From assembly GCF_900105165.1 (NCBI RefSeq), contig NZ_LT629740.1, forward strand, positions 682,001-746,000: DNA of 64,000 nt. Direction: 5' to 3'. The notes beneath the pieces are model-generated. The model was not told the DNA's origin. It made no database searches and saw only the letters and a list, made by a program, of their open reading frames with translations. Shown in pieces: positions 1 through 10,090 of the stretch. The stretch is from Mucilaginibacter mallensis (GTDB lineage Bacteria > Bacteroidota > Bacteroidia > Sphingobacteriales > Sphingobacteriaceae). The position numbers and the translations under genes were made by a program. The first letter of the stretch is position 1. Each line of letters begins with the position of its first letter.

Positions 1-1
1 C

Positions 2-628
2 CCCATTGGTTGGAGAAACCTTATCCCATCAGATAAAGTGCTGAATGAGTTTGAGAGCACTGCAACGGGGGCTACTAAAACAGATCCTCGCTATTCCTAC
101 AGCTTTTATCAAACAGGGGATACCTTTGATAACGGTACCGCCACATTGGTTGATGCCGACCAGAACGGAAATTCATCTACCGTAAACGGGAAAACAATAA
201 AGGTTGGTTTCCGGAAATTCCAGTTGATTTATAAGGAAGACAGGGCTACTGCAGCTTTTCACCCGGGTAGCAATAACCAGCGTATTTTGCGTTATGCCGA
301 AGTTTTATTAAACCTTGCAGAGTGTGAAAACGAACTGGGAAATACCGCTGCTGCCGTTGCCTACTTAAACCAGGTAAGGGCAAGAGCAAGTGTTGCCATG
401 CCTCCTTATCCTACAACTCAGTTCCCGGTAAGTACTAAAGCGGATGTTGTGAAAGCGATTATGCACGAAAAAACAGCTGAAATGACTGATGAAGAGGTAA
501 GAAATGTTGATATCATACGCTGGCGGGCAAAAGGCTATTTCGCCACCGAGCCACTGTCATGGTATTCGCCTGATAAACTGTACCTGCCTATTCCGCAATC
601 AGAAATAGATAACAATCCTAAACTATAA
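2..628 (+). CDS. SusD/RagB-family outer-membrane lipoprotein, C-terminal part (5' end outside window)
   Basis: The frame is open from the first bases of the window with no credible start, so this is the end of a gene that begins upstream. About 208 residues are present. They match the C-terminal part of SusD/RagB proteins: the helical repeat around ILRYAEVLLNLAECENELG, the VRARA segment, the IMHEKTAEMTDEE / IIRWRAKGYF segment, and the usual end YLPIPQSEIDNNPKL. SusD lipoproteins sit on the cell surface as a lid over a SusC TonB-dependent channel and capture oligosaccharides or peptides. The partner SusC should lie just upstream. The gene is followed by a strong terminator and then by an FG-GAP lipoprotein on the same strand. 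Family assignment is firm; the substrate cannot be told. Confidence 0.93.
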   Translation, partial: PIGWRNLIPSDKVLNEFESTATGATKTDPRYSYSFYQTGDTFDNGTATLVDADQNGNSSTVNGKTIKVGFRKFQLIYKEDRATAAFHPGSNNQRILRYAEVLLNLAECENELGNTAAAVAYLNQVRARASVAMPPYPTTQFPVSTKADVVKAIMHEKTAEMTDEEVRNVDIIRWRAKGYFATEPLSWYSPDKLYLPIPQSEIDNNPKL

Positions 629-642
629 AACAAACAATCCAA

Positions 643-674
643 CCAAAAGCTGCTGAAAGGCAGCTTTTGGTTTT
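643..674 (+). terminator. Rho-independent terminator after SusD fragment
   Basis: An 11-bp perfect stem (CCAAAAGCTGC / GCAGCTTTTGG) with a 6-base loop is followed by TTTT. It lies 15 bases after the SusD stop and ends that upstream transcription unit before the FG-GAP gene at 707. Confidence 0.8.
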
Positions 675-706
675 AACCAAGCCCTGTTACCTAATCCTTT
701 ATTTGT

Positions 707-3700
707 ATGCGATATATATACCTGCTTTGTGTTTCGGCGTTTTTTATCACTGCCTGCAAAAAATCTACCCCCACTTTATTTGTGCAGCTGCCGTCATCAG
801 AAACAGGTATCCATTTTAACAATCTGATCACCGAAAATGATTCGATCAACCCTATTGACAACGCGTACATCTACAATGGTGGCGGGGTAGGCGTAGGTGA
901 TTTTAATAATGATGGCCTGCAGGATATCTACTTTACAGGCAATATGGTTTCAAACCGCCTGTATTTAAATATGGGCAATTTTAAATTTAAGGATATTACC
1001 GACGAAGCCAGAGTAGCAGGCATGGGCAGATGGGCCCGGGGTGTGTCGGTTATCGATATTAATAATGATGGGCTGATGGATATTTACGTCTGTAATTCCC
1101 TGTCGCAGGATTCCACTAAAAGAACAAATTTACTGTACATAAACCAGGGGCCTGATAAAAACGGTATTCCTCATTTTAAGGAAATGGCGCATGAGTATGG
1201 GCTCGATATCCATCTGCACTCAACCATGGCCACCTTTTTTGATTATGATAACGATGGCGATCTTGATCTTTACATAGCAGTTAACGAGCCTAACCGTAAC
1301 TCCTACGCAAATGATTTCAGGCCTGTAATTAAGGATGGCACTTATCCCAGTACTGGTAAATTATACCGTAATGACTGGGATGCAAAATTAGGGCACCCGG
1401 TATTTCACGATGTATCAAAACAAGCGGGGGTAACCATTGAAGGTTATAGCCATGGTGTAACCATTGCCGATATTAACCGCGATGGCTGGAAGGATATTTA
1501 TGTTACCAATGATTTTATATCAAGCAATGTCCTCTACATCAATAACCACGACGGCACTTTTACTGATCGTTCAAAGGAATATTTTAAGCATACGTCCTTT
1601 AACGCAATGGGGCAGGATATTGAAGACCTGAACAATGACGGGCTGGCCGATGTGTTTGAACTAGACATGAATCCCGAAGATAATTACCGGAAAAAGATGA
1701 TGAGCATGGCAAACAGCTATCAAACTTTCCAGAATTTTGATCAGTACGGTTATCAGTATCAATATGTGAGGAACACCTTACAACTGAACCAGGGCCCCAG
1801 GGTTGGGCAAAATGATTCGATAGGCGCGCCGGCCTTTAGCGAGATTGGTTTTATGAGTGGCGTTGCCCAAACTGACTGGAGTTGGACGCCCATGATAACA
1901 GATTTTAATAATGATGGCTATCGCGATATAATTGTAACCAATGGCTACCCACGCGATGTAACCGACCATGATTTTATAACCTTCCGCAATAATCCCTATC
2001 TCACGGCTACCAAAAAACAAATACTCGAACAAATACCTGTTGTTAAACTGCACAACTATGCTTTTAAAAACAAAGGCGGAACTGACTTTGAAGATGCAAG
2101 CAGCCAATGGGGCCTATCGCTTCCCACATTTTCAAACGGAGCAGTCTATGCCGATCTAAATAATGACGGCGCTATGGATATGATCATCAATAATATTGAT
2201 GATGAGGCCTTGATCTACAAAAATACCAGCAGGGAAAAAGACAAAGATCACACCCATTACCTGCAAATAAGTTTTGTGGGCGATAAACAAAATGTAAATG
2301 GCATTGGTGCCTGGGCAGATATTTATTATGATAAGAACAAACACCAGGTGTATGAAAATAACCCCTTTAGGGGCTACCTGTCAACCATACAAAACATAGC
2401 CCATTTTGGCCTGGGCGCTAATACGCTTATTGATTCCGTAGTGATAAAATGGTCCAATGGTAAAAAGCAAACACTGCAAAAAGTAAAGGCCGACCAGGTG
2501 CTGAAGGTAAGCATTGCCAACGCGCATGATAACTACTCGTGGCAGCAACCAAAAGTTGCCGATAAAACATTGTTTACGGAAGTTACCAAGGCAAAAGCTA
2601 TCAACTACAAGCATCGGGAAGATGATTTTGTTGATTTTAATGTTCAAAAATTATTACCTCATAAGCTTTCGGATTATAGCCCTGCACTGACTGTTGGCGA
2701 TGTTGACGGGAATGGTTTGGATGATATCATTATTGGCGGTAACGCCCTGTATCCGGCACAGGTTTTTCTGCAGCAAGCTAATGGAAAATTCACACAGCAT
2801 ACCTTGTTATCACCCCAAAATACGCCTAAAGGAAATTATAAGGATGGCGGCATACTGCTTTTTGATGCCAATGGCGATGGTAAACCCGATCTGTATATCA
2901 CCAGCAGCGGCTATGAAGCAGCACACCAGGATTCTGTGTACCAGGACAGGCTATACATAAATGATGGCAAAGGCAACTTTACCTTAGCGCCCGGTGCTTT
3001 GCCGGTAAACCATACCAGCAAACTCTGTGTGCGGGCGGTTGATTATAACAAGGACGGCAAGCTTGATCTTTTTGTATCGGGCAGGGTTGATCCGTGGCAT
3101 TATCCGAAGCCGGTTTCAAGCATAATACTGCGTAACGACAGTAAGAACGGCAAAGTTAAATTTACCGATGTAACTAACGAAGTAGCACCGGCATTGAAAG
3201 ACGTAGGCATGGTTTGCGATGCCCTGTTTACCGACTTTAATAATGATGGCTGGCCCGACCTGGTGCTGGCCGGAGAATGGATGCCGGTAATTTTTTTACA
3301 GAACGATCATGGTGTATTTAAGAAGATCAATACTTCGGCAGATGGTGAACCCGGATGGTGGACCTCTATCGTGGCAGGTGATTTCAGGCACACGGGCAGG
3401 ATGGATTATATAGTAGGTAACACCGGCTTAAACACCTTATACCAGGTAAGCGATCAATACCCGGCTTATATTACGGCTAAGGATTTTGATAAGCGCGATC
3501 GTTATGATGCATTTCCGTCACTTTTCCTGCCCGGGAAGGATGGTATAAAAAGAGAGTATCCGGTAAATGTACGTGATGATGCTATTAAGCAAATGATCAG
3601 CCTGAGGGTGAAATTCACCAACTACAAATCATACGCCAATGCCACTATGGATGATATTTTATCACCCGCGCAACGCAAAGGGGCCTTGCGCTTAAAGGCA

Positions 3701-4279
3701 ACCATACTGCAATCCTGCTATTTCAGGAACGATGGTAATGGTAAATTTACTGTGATCGCCTTGCCAAGAGAGGCGCAATCATCCACCCTTAACGGTATGC
3801 TGGTTGATGACTTTGATGGCGACGGAAACCCCGATGTGATTATCAGCGGCAATGATTTTGGTACAGATGTTTCCATCGGCAGGTATGACGCATTAAACGG
3901 ACTGTTTTTAAAAGGGGACGGGCATGGCAATTTCAAGCCATTATCTATTTTGCAAAGCGGCATCTATATACCGGGCAATGGCAAAGCATTGGTGAAATTA
4001 CAGGGCAACAACGGCAAATTATTAATAGCCGCCAGCCAGAACAGGGATAATTTAAAAATATTCGAGCTGAAGAAAAGCCTGAGCTTTATCCCATTGCAAC
4101 CGGCAGACATGAGCGCTGTAATTAAATATAAAAATGGCTCGGAAACCAAACAGGAGTTCTATTATGGCTCATCCTTTTTATCACAATCGGGCAGGTTTAT
4201 TAATGTAGATAAAAATGTAGCCAGTGTTACCATTACCAACAGCCGGGGCATGGTACGCACAATAAATCTAATAGAGTAA
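707..4279 (+). CDS. Large FG-GAP/VCBS-repeat lipoprotein with ASPIC/UnbV domain (CRTAC1-like)
   Basis: A 1190-residue surface protein. The N-terminus is a lipoprotein signal with the lipobox ITAC, lipidated Cys17. I count twelve calcium-binding-type FG-GAP repeats of the form D-x-N-x-D-G-x-x-D-I/L, for example VGDFNNDGLQDIYF, FFDYDNDGDLDLYI, YADLNNDGAMDMII and VDDFDGDGNPDVII. They form two beta-propeller-like blocks. Between them, roughly residues 518-605, is an ASPIC/UnbV domain (NGIGAWADIYY, GYLSTIQNIAHFGLG, VVIKWSNGKKQTL). Such proteins often accompany SusCD pairs in Bacteroidota, and their role is not settled; glycan or protein binding at the surface is the usual guess. It follows the SusD fragment on the same strand but beyond a terminator. 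It ends facing the GH127 gene, with a shared hairpin between them. Confidence 0.88.
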   Translation: MRYIYLLCVSAFFITACKKSTPTLFVQLPSSETGIHFNNLITENDSINPIDNAYIYNGGGVGVGDFNNDGLQDIYFTGNMVSNRLYLNMGNFKFKDITDEARVAGMGRWARGVSVIDINNDGLMDIYVCNSLSQDSTKRTNLLYINQGPDKNGIPHFKEMAHEYGLDIHLHSTMATFFDYDNDGDLDLYIAVNEPNRNSYANDFRPVIKDGTYPSTGKLYRNDWDAKLGHPVFHDVSKQAGVTIEGYSHGVTIADINRDGWKDIYVTNDFISSNVLYINNHDGTFTDRSKEYFKHTSFNAMGQDIEDLNNDGLADVFELDMNPEDNYRKKMMSMANSYQTFQNFDQYGYQYQYVRNTLQLNQGPRVGQNDSIGAPAFSEIGFMSGVAQTDWSWTPMITDFNNDGYRDIIVTNGYPRDVTDHDFITFRNNPYLTATKKQILEQIPVVKLHNYAFKNKGGTDFEDASSQWGLSLPTFSNGAVYADLNNDGAMDMIINNIDDEALIYKNTSREKDKDHTHYLQISFVGDKQNVNGIGAWADIYYDKNKHQVYENNPFRGYLSTIQNIAHFGLGANTLIDSVVIKWSNGKKQTLQKVKADQVLKVSIANAHDNYSWQQPKVADKTLFTEVTKAKAINYKHREDDFVDFNVQKLLPHKLSDYSPALTVGDVDGNGLDDIIIGGNALYPAQVFLQQANGKFTQHTLLSPQNTPKGNYKDGGILLFDANGDGKPDLYITSSGYEAAHQDSVYQDRLYINDGKGNFTLAPGALPVNHTSKLCVRAVDYNKDGKLDLFVSGRVDPWHYPKPVSSIILRNDSKNGKVKFTDVTNEVAPALKDVGMVCDALFTDFNNDGWPDLVLAGEWMPVIFLQNDHGVFKKINTSADGEPGWWTSIVAGDFRHTGRMDYIVGNTGLNTLYQVSDQYPAYITAKDFDKRDRYDAFPSLFLPGKDGIKREYPVNVRDDAIKQMISLRVKFTNYKSYANATMDDILSPAQRKGALRLKATILQSCYFRNDGNGKFTVIALPREAQSSTLNGMLVDDFDGDGNPDVIISGNDFGTDVSIGRYDALNGLFLKGDGHGNFKPLSILQSGIYIPGNGKALVKLQGNNGKLLIAASQNRDNLKIFELKKSLSFIPLQPADMSAVIKYKNGSETKQEFYYGSSFLSQSGRFINVDKNVASVTITNSRGMVRTINLIE

Positions 4280-4288
4280 GCTTATAAC

Positions 4289-4322
4289 AAGTTCAGCCGC
4301 ATTTTTTGATACGGCTGAACTT
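4289..4322. terminator. Shared hairpin terminator between convergent genes
   Basis: An 11-bp perfect inverted repeat (AAGTTCAGCCG / CGGCTGAACTT) with a 12-base AT-rich loop lies midway between the stops of the FG-GAP gene (+) and the GH127 gene (-). Its position suggests it ends transcription from both sides. There is no long U-run on the + strand. Confidence 0.65.
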
Positions 4323-4351
4323 ATTGTGATCTTTTTATGCTGATGCATATT

Positions 4352-6718
4352 TTATTCTTTCACCATACGGCTGCCGTAAACAGGTCCGGCGCTGTTACCT
4401 GCTTTCGGTAATAGTTTTATGGTGACTTTTGATTTGCCTTTGGTCAGCTCGATAGGGATCTGGTAGGTGATATTGTAAAACTTGCTTTCCTTATATTTAT
4501 TCAGATCCTCGCTGGTCAGTTTTACACCATCAACCAATATATCAAATGTGCGGCCGCGGTTATCCATACCCCAATAGGTATTGATCAATGAGTTCTGCGT
4601 GTTAGGGTCAGTTTTCATCTCAAAGCTTAAAAACCCTCCATTATCTGTTGAGCGCCATTTCTTTTGATGATCTTCTCCTGTGGTTTGGTTCTCTCCTGTC
4701 AGGTTATGGTCCCTTTCCGGCTGCATCTCGCCTAAACGTATAATATCTGTGGTATGCGCTTCCAGATCCTGTTGCTTCTTTTTCTCTTCGTCATAAGCTT
4801 TTTGCTGCACGGCCCAGGTTTCAGGGGTGAAAACATCCCAGTAAACAGAGTAATACTCGCTCTTAGTTTCGTTAAAAGGGATCAGCTTAACATTTGCAGG
4901 TTGCGAAGCATCAGCAGTTTCAAAGTTTAAGGTTTTGGGGTCGACCATCTTCAGCCATTTGTTAGGGTTTGTTTCGCTGGTCACAAATACAGGCACGCCT
5001 TTAAGCGGATCTGGCTCTGTATTCCCTAAAACACCAGCCAGCATCACCGGGCCATAAAATAGCGCTCTACGATTAGCATTATCGGGCAGTGCTTCGGTAT
5101 AAATATCTTCAGGGGTTGTCAATTCTACCTTGTCGCCATTTTTCCATTTGCGGTTTACTACAAGATAACCCTGTTCATCGGCACTCAGCTGCTGTACTTT
5201 ACCATTTACCTTTACAATGCAATTATTAGCCCATCGTGGCTTGCGCAGGCGTAAAGCAAAGACAACAGGGCTTTTCACGCTTAAATCAAAATTAACCACA
5301 TCATTTGAAGGCAATGTGCTGTGCTGGGTTACAGTTACACCTTTCTTTTTCCAGTTTAAAACTGATGGGATGTACAGGTTTACATATAAACTGCCATCTG
5401 CACCCTGGAAATAAATGCTCTCGCCATATTTCACATGATTCTCCATGCCCGAGCCTACGCAACAGGTGAAAGTATCAAACTGATCGCTGTAATCTTTTTT
5501 ACCGCCCATGCGTAAGGGTATAAAGTAACACATCATACCATCCTCATGATTTTGCGATGCCAGTATATCATTATATAGCGCGTTCTCATAATAATCCATT
5601 AATGCTGCCGATGGGTTAACTGCAAACAGGTGCCTTGTAAGCTTAAGCATGTTATAGGTGGCGCAGGTTTCAATGGTATTGTCAGTAAGCTTATCGTTTA
5701 ATTTATCGGCTTCGCCTAAATACTCATAATTGCCATTGCCCCCGTTGGCATAAGAGTGATCTTTGGTAACTACATCCCAAAAGAAGGTGGAGATAGTTTC
5801 ATCCTTTTGATCGCCGTTAAGCTCATACCTGCGTGCGCTGGCAATAACTTTAGGGATATTGGTATTGGAGTGCTTTCCTGCTAAAATATCTTTCTTTTCC
5901 GACAACGGATCAAGGATCCGCTTGTCATAAAACTTGTAAGATAGATCCAGGTATTTTTTGTTCCCCGTTATGCCGTATAAGTTAGCCAGTGTTTCGGCCA
6001 TGCCGCCGTATTCGCAAAGCAGCATTTTTTGCAGTTTGTCATCGCTCAGGCCGCCTATGGTTTCGCCGGTCCAGTTGGCCATACCTTCACATACGGTTAA
6101 GGCTTCTTTATTATTACAATATAAATAGGCATCCAACAGGCCAGCCATTACCTTATGTACAGTATACCACGGCGACCAACCGCCATTCAAATCAAACCCG
6201 CCCGATTTGATATCACCCCGTTTAACCTCGGCCCATACCGTATCTTCTTTAGGGATAGCGCCAACATAGCCGGTTTTACGTGCCAGTTGGCATTCCCTCA
6301 ATTGACTAACTATATAATTAACCCGTTTTAAAAACTCCGGATCGTGGGTTGAGGCGTATTGCATGGATAAGGCCGACAAGTAATGGCCCAAGGTATGCCC
6401 CGCCAGTCCGGATGATTCCCAGCCGCCATATAACGCGCCTTTTGGTTTCAGTCCCGAATGTGAGCGGAACCCGGATAAGAGGCGATCGGGCTCAAGCAAC
6501 AGCATATATGCCGCGTCTTTTTCCATCGCGTCTTTAAAAGGGCTTTCCAGTAAACTCACATCGCTGAGGTCGAACGTATAGGCCTTTATATCAATTTTAG
6601 GTTTTATGGCCATCCTTGTATCGTTCAGCTCGGGCACATATGATTGGGCATGAGCGCTATTTATACTAAAGGAAGCAGCAATGGCACAACACGTTGTAAG
6701 AACAAAATATTTTTTCAT
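4352..6718 (-). CDS. GH127 beta-L-arabinofuranosidase (HypBA1-like)
   Basis: A 788-residue secreted glycoside hydrolase with a Sec signal peptide ending near SAHAQ (residue 25). The (alpha/alpha)6 barrel carries the family signatures GHTLGHYLSAL, WSPWYTVHKVMAGLLDA and CEYGGMAETLANLYG. The zinc/thiolate active site known from Bifidobacterium HypBA1 (Glu338, Cys340, Cys417, Cys418) is matched here by E350 and C352 (IETCATYN) and C419-C420 (FTCCVGSG), so the enzyme should be active. The last ~130 residues form a beta-sandwich of the DUF6805 type common in Bacteroidota GH127. Characterised family members release L-arabinose from beta-1,2-arabinofuranosides linked to hydroxyproline (extensin) or from pectic side chains. 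The gene faces away from a SusC/SusD pair linked to hydroxyproline catabolism, which favours the hydroxyproline-glycoprotein role. Family certain, substrate inferred. Confidence 0.92.
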   Translation of the reverse strand: MKKYFVLTTCCAIAASFSINSAHAQSYVPELNDTRMAIKPKIDIKAYTFDLSDVSLLESPFKDAMEKDAAYMLLLEPDRLLSGFRSHSGLKPKGALYGGWESSGLAGHTLGHYLSALSMQYASTHDPEFLKRVNYIVSQLRECQLARKTGYVGAIPKEDTVWAEVKRGDIKSGGFDLNGGWSPWYTVHKVMAGLLDAYLYCNNKEALTVCEGMANWTGETIGGLSDDKLQKMLLCEYGGMAETLANLYGITGNKKYLDLSYKFYDKRILDPLSEKKDILAGKHSNTNIPKVIASARRYELNGDQKDETISTFFWDVVTKDHSYANGGNGNYEYLGEADKLNDKLTDNTIETCATYNMLKLTRHLFAVNPSAALMDYYENALYNDILASQNHEDGMMCYFIPLRMGGKKDYSDQFDTFTCCVGSGMENHVKYGESIYFQGADGSLYVNLYIPSVLNWKKKGVTVTQHSTLPSNDVVNFDLSVKSPVVFALRLRKPRWANNCIVKVNGKVQQLSADEQGYLVVNRKWKNGDKVELTTPEDIYTEALPDNANRRALFYGPVMLAGVLGNTEPDPLKGVPVFVTSETNPNKWLKMVDPKTLNFETADASQPANVKLIPFNETKSEYYSVYWDVFTPETWAVQQKAYDEEKKKQQDLEAHTTDIIRLGEMQPERDHNLTGENQTTGEDHQKKWRSTDNGGFLSFEMKTDPNTQNSLINTYWGMDNRGRTFDILVDGVKLTSEDLNKYKESKFYNITYQIPIELTKGKSKVTIKLLPKAGNSAGPVYGSRMVKE

Positions 6719-7039
6719 CAGAAAGAGCGGTTATTTATTAATGAAGTACACCAGTATTTTAAAAATATAAAATTACCAATGCTGGGGGGATAAACCTTGT
6801 TAATTATTGGCTGTTGCTGCCCGTATTTTAACCATTTTAATAATACACGATCATCAATTCAGCTAATAAAATAACGGTTTTAACTATTTATTAGTTCAAC
6901 CATCTGGTTGAAAAATACAGGATGTTAATATATGGTTATTAGTGGTTAATATGACTGTAAAACGGGATAGGGTGTATCTATAATTTTATCAAATTGTTAA
7001 TTTATTCCTTTTTGATAGGATTTACCCAAAGAAATTAAA
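6719..7039. promoter_or_regulatory. Divergent regulatory region between GH127 and hydroxyproline-linked SusC
   Basis: A 321-bp AT-rich gap holding the start regions of two genes that face apart. A perfect 7-bp inverted repeat TTCAACC-ATCT-GGTTGAA lies at 6895-6912, near the centre, and is a plausible operator for a dimeric regulator. I found no TAnnTTTG box in either orientation. No ORF or RNA gene is visible. Confidence 0.4.
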
Positions 7040-10000
7040 ATGAAAATTAAACCCCTACTTAAAAAAATTATTCCGTTGTGCCTGGGCATTATGGCGCTTT
7101 GTTTGAATGGCTTCTCTCAATCCATTCAGCTAAAAGGAACGGTCGTTGATTCGGCAGGCATGTCGATCCCCGGCGCGTCTGTTAAAGTAAAAGGCACCAG
7201 CCTCGGTACTGTAACCGATGTTGATGGGAAGTTTGCTATTAACTATGAAGGCAAGGCCGAACTGGTGGTATCCTCAATAGGTTTTACTCCAAGGCTTATC
7301 CCATTAAATGGCCGCACAACTTTAAATATAGTACTCCTAAGCGAAGCCAGGGGCCTTAACGAAGTGGTAGTAACCGCTCTCGGCATTAAGCGTGAAAAAC
7401 GGCTCTTAACCTACGCCACCCAGGAGATAAAGGGTGCCGAGATTATGGAGGCCAAGCAACCCAACGTTTTAAACGCACTTGAAGGAAAATTAGCAGGTGT
7501 GCAGATTACCAGTTCAACAGGTTCTCCCGGAGCATCAGTTAATGTGGTAATACGTGGTGCAATATCCATTTCAGGCAATAACCAGGCTTTGATTGTGCTT
7601 GATGGTGTACCGATAGATAATTCAGAAACCGGTACCGTTGCCTCGGGTGCGTCAGGTGCAGGCAGTAGCAGGATCTCAGACATCGACCCAAATACAATTG
7701 AAAGTGTTAACGTACTTAAAGGCGCAGCCGCTACTACCTTATATGGTTCGGCTGGCGCGAGGGGGGTGATATTAATAACTACCAAAAACGGTTCAAAAGG
7801 TAAAAAGGCGCTGGTTACCCTTTCGCAGGACTATTCTTTCGATAACGCCTTATTGCCAAAACGCCAGACTGCTTATGCGCAGGGCACAAATGGTATATTC
7901 TATAATGGCGACGATGCTGCTCAAAAGATCAGTACTTCATGGGGCCCGGCTATGGATACCTTAAAAATAAACGGTGTTGCCGCAAAAAGCTATGACCCAT
8001 ACTCTACCTATTTTAAAACAGGCCATACCTCAAACACAGCCTTATCTGTTGAAGGAGGTACCGATAAAAGCTCTTATTTTGTATCCTATTCTTACTTAGA
8101 TCAAACAGGAACAGAGCCGAACAGTGATTTTAAAAGAAATGCATTATTTACAAAATTCAGCAATGCGATCACTAATGATCTGAACCTTACTTTTCAATTA
8201 GGTTACACCAACTCAAACCAGGACAGGTTGCCTGAGGGTGCATCAAATGGCCCGTTGTTCGTGTTATTCAGCGAGCCGGTATCATGGAACCCGTATCCGT
8301 ATGTAAATGCCGATGGCTCACAACGCTTATACAGGAACTCAAGAAACAACCCTTTATGGGCTGCCGAAAATGAGTCGAACCATTATGTGGTAAACCGCTT
8401 TACCCCGGTAATGACGTTGAACTTTACCCCAACCAAATGGTTAACCATTACTGAAAGGGCCGGTGCCGATATTTATGGTGAACAGGATAAATATTGGGAA
8501 AACCCAAGTGCCGCTATCGGAACTTTAGGTGAGATCATCGACCAGAATAATAACTTCAGGCAGTTTAATAACGATTTGATCGTTAATGCCACAAAGCAAT
8601 TTGGTAAATTTAATATCAATGTATTGGCCGGTAACAATATCTTATCTACCTACAACCAAACTTATTATGAGTTAGGCAGTGGTTTAAATACACTTGGCTA
8701 TTACAATATAGGCGCGGCTTCAACTATTACAGCTTCAGAAAATCATTCAATAGAGCGTAAAATAGGTTTTTATGCACAGGCTAATATCGAGTACGATAAA
8801 TTCCTTTCTTTAAATTTAACCGGTAGGTATGATGGTAGTTCTGTGTTATCAACAGCCAAGGATTTTTATCCTTACGGTTCGGTAGCATCAGGGTTTATCT
8901 TCTCTGAGTTATTATCACCAGAACTTTCTAGAATTATCAGTTATGGTAAATTAAGAGTATCATATGCAACGGTTGGTAATGACAATGTGGGCCCTTACGT
9001 GTTATCAACGCCTTATAAACAAGCCGAAATTAATACTATTCAGTTTCCTTTCCAGGGGCAATCGGGTTTCCTGATCAGTTCTAATTATGGTAACCCATAT
9101 CTTCAGAATGAAAGATTGAACGAAGCAGAAACAGGCCTGGAAATGAAGTTCCTGAATAACAGGTTGGGGTTTGATTTTTCTTACTATGATCGTAAAACAA
9201 CTGACGGCTTAATCGCAGCAGTTGGAATTGCGCCTTCAACAGGCTACAGCACTACAACTGTAAACTCAGCAAGTTTAAGCAATAAGGGTATTGAGCTGTT
9301 ATTACAGGGAACACCTGTAAAAGGTGAAAAATTTCAGTGGGATGTGAATTTCAATTTTTCACGTAACAGGAGTAAAGTACTGTCATTATATCCGGGTACC
9401 GATCAATTGGGCCGCATAATTGTTGGTCAGCCTTATGATGTGTTTTATGGCACAAGATACGCGCGTAACTCAAAAGGTCAGTTGCTTATTGGTGACGATG
9501 GTTTGCCTGAAGAGGATGCAAATCAAGGTGTTGTGGGTAACCCTAACCCAAACTGGACAGCAGGTTTAACCAACTCATTAAGGTACAAAAGCTTCACATT
9601 CAGCTTTGCGTTTGACATGAAGCAAGGCGGTGACATTGAAAATGATGTTGACTTATATGGCAACTACTATGGTACTTCATACGCTACCGAAAACAGGGCG
9701 CCGAAAGTTGTGGATGGTGTAAACGCCACTACGGGTAAGCCAAATACAGTTAGCGTAAGCGCGCAAACCTACTACCAGTACATCAACTCAATTTATGAAT
9801 CATCAATACAGGATGGTACTTATATCAAATTAAGGAACGTGAGCCTGTCATACGATCTGAATAAAGACCTGCTGAAGAAAACACCATTCAAAACAGTATC
9901 GTTAGGTGTTACAGCAAATAACTTATGGATATACAGCCCGCACTTTACCGGTGCCGATCCTGAAGTGAGCTCTTATGGAACGGGTAACGGTGTTTGGGGT

Positions 10001-10063
10001 ATCTATGCTTTCTCAACCCCTACATCACGGTCGTTTATTTTTAATATAAAAGCCAGTTTCTAA
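7040..10063 (+). CDS. SusC/RagA-family TonB-dependent outer-membrane transporter (first pair)
   Basis: 1007 residues. A signal peptide (to about residue 27, GFSQS) is followed by a carboxypeptidase-regulatory-like domain (IQLKGTVVDSAGMSIPGASV). Next comes the plug, with LNEVVVTALGIKREKR, the SusC signature region LNALEGKLAGVQI and LIVLDGVPIDN, and then a long 22-strand barrel ending in phenylalanine. It has no STN/FecR signalling extension, so it is a plain importer. The partner SusD begins 27 bases downstream. The pair sits directly in front of the hydroxyproline catabolic genes, so hydroxyproline-containing peptides or glycopeptides are a likely cargo. That is inference from position; sequence alone gives only the transporter family. 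Confidence 0.95.
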   Translation: MKIKPLLKKIIPLCLGIMALCLNGFSQSIQLKGTVVDSAGMSIPGASVKVKGTSLGTVTDVDGKFAINYEGKAELVVSSIGFTPRLIPLNGRTTLNIVLLSEARGLNEVVVTALGIKREKRLLTYATQEIKGAEIMEAKQPNVLNALEGKLAGVQITSSTGSPGASVNVVIRGAISISGNNQALIVLDGVPIDNSETGTVASGASGAGSSRISDIDPNTIESVNVLKGAAATTLYGSAGARGVILITTKNGSKGKKALVTLSQDYSFDNALLPKRQTAYAQGTNGIFYNGDDAAQKISTSWGPAMDTLKINGVAAKSYDPYSTYFKTGHTSNTALSVEGGTDKSSYFVSYSYLDQTGTEPNSDFKRNALFTKFSNAITNDLNLTFQLGYTNSNQDRLPEGASNGPLFVLFSEPVSWNPYPYVNADGSQRLYRNSRNNPLWAAENESNHYVVNRFTPVMTLNFTPTKWLTITERAGADIYGEQDKYWENPSAAIGTLGEIIDQNNNFRQFNNDLIVNATKQFGKFNINVLAGNNILSTYNQTYYELGSGLNTLGYYNIGAASTITASENHSIERKIGFYAQANIEYDKFLSLNLTGRYDGSSVLSTAKDFYPYGSVASGFIFSELLSPELSRIISYGKLRVSYATVGNDNVGPYVLSTPYKQAEINTIQFPFQGQSGFLISSNYGNPYLQNERLNEAETGLEMKFLNNRLGFDFSYYDRKTTDGLIAAVGIAPSTGYSTTTVNSASLSNKGIELLLQGTPVKGEKFQWDVNFNFSRNRSKVLSLYPGTDQLGRIIVGQPYDVFYGTRYARNSKGQLLIGDDGLPEEDANQGVVGNPNPNWTAGLTNSLRYKSFTFSFAFDMKQGGDIENDVDLYGNYYGTSYATENRAPKVVDGVNATTGKPNTVSVSAQTYYQYINSIYESSIQDGTYIKLRNVSLSYDLNKDLLKKTPFKTVSLGVTANNLWIYSPHFTGADPEVSSYGTGNGVWGIYAFSTPTSRSFIFNIKASF

Positions 10064-10090
10064 TTTATTCATCCTTTAAAAAGATCAAAA

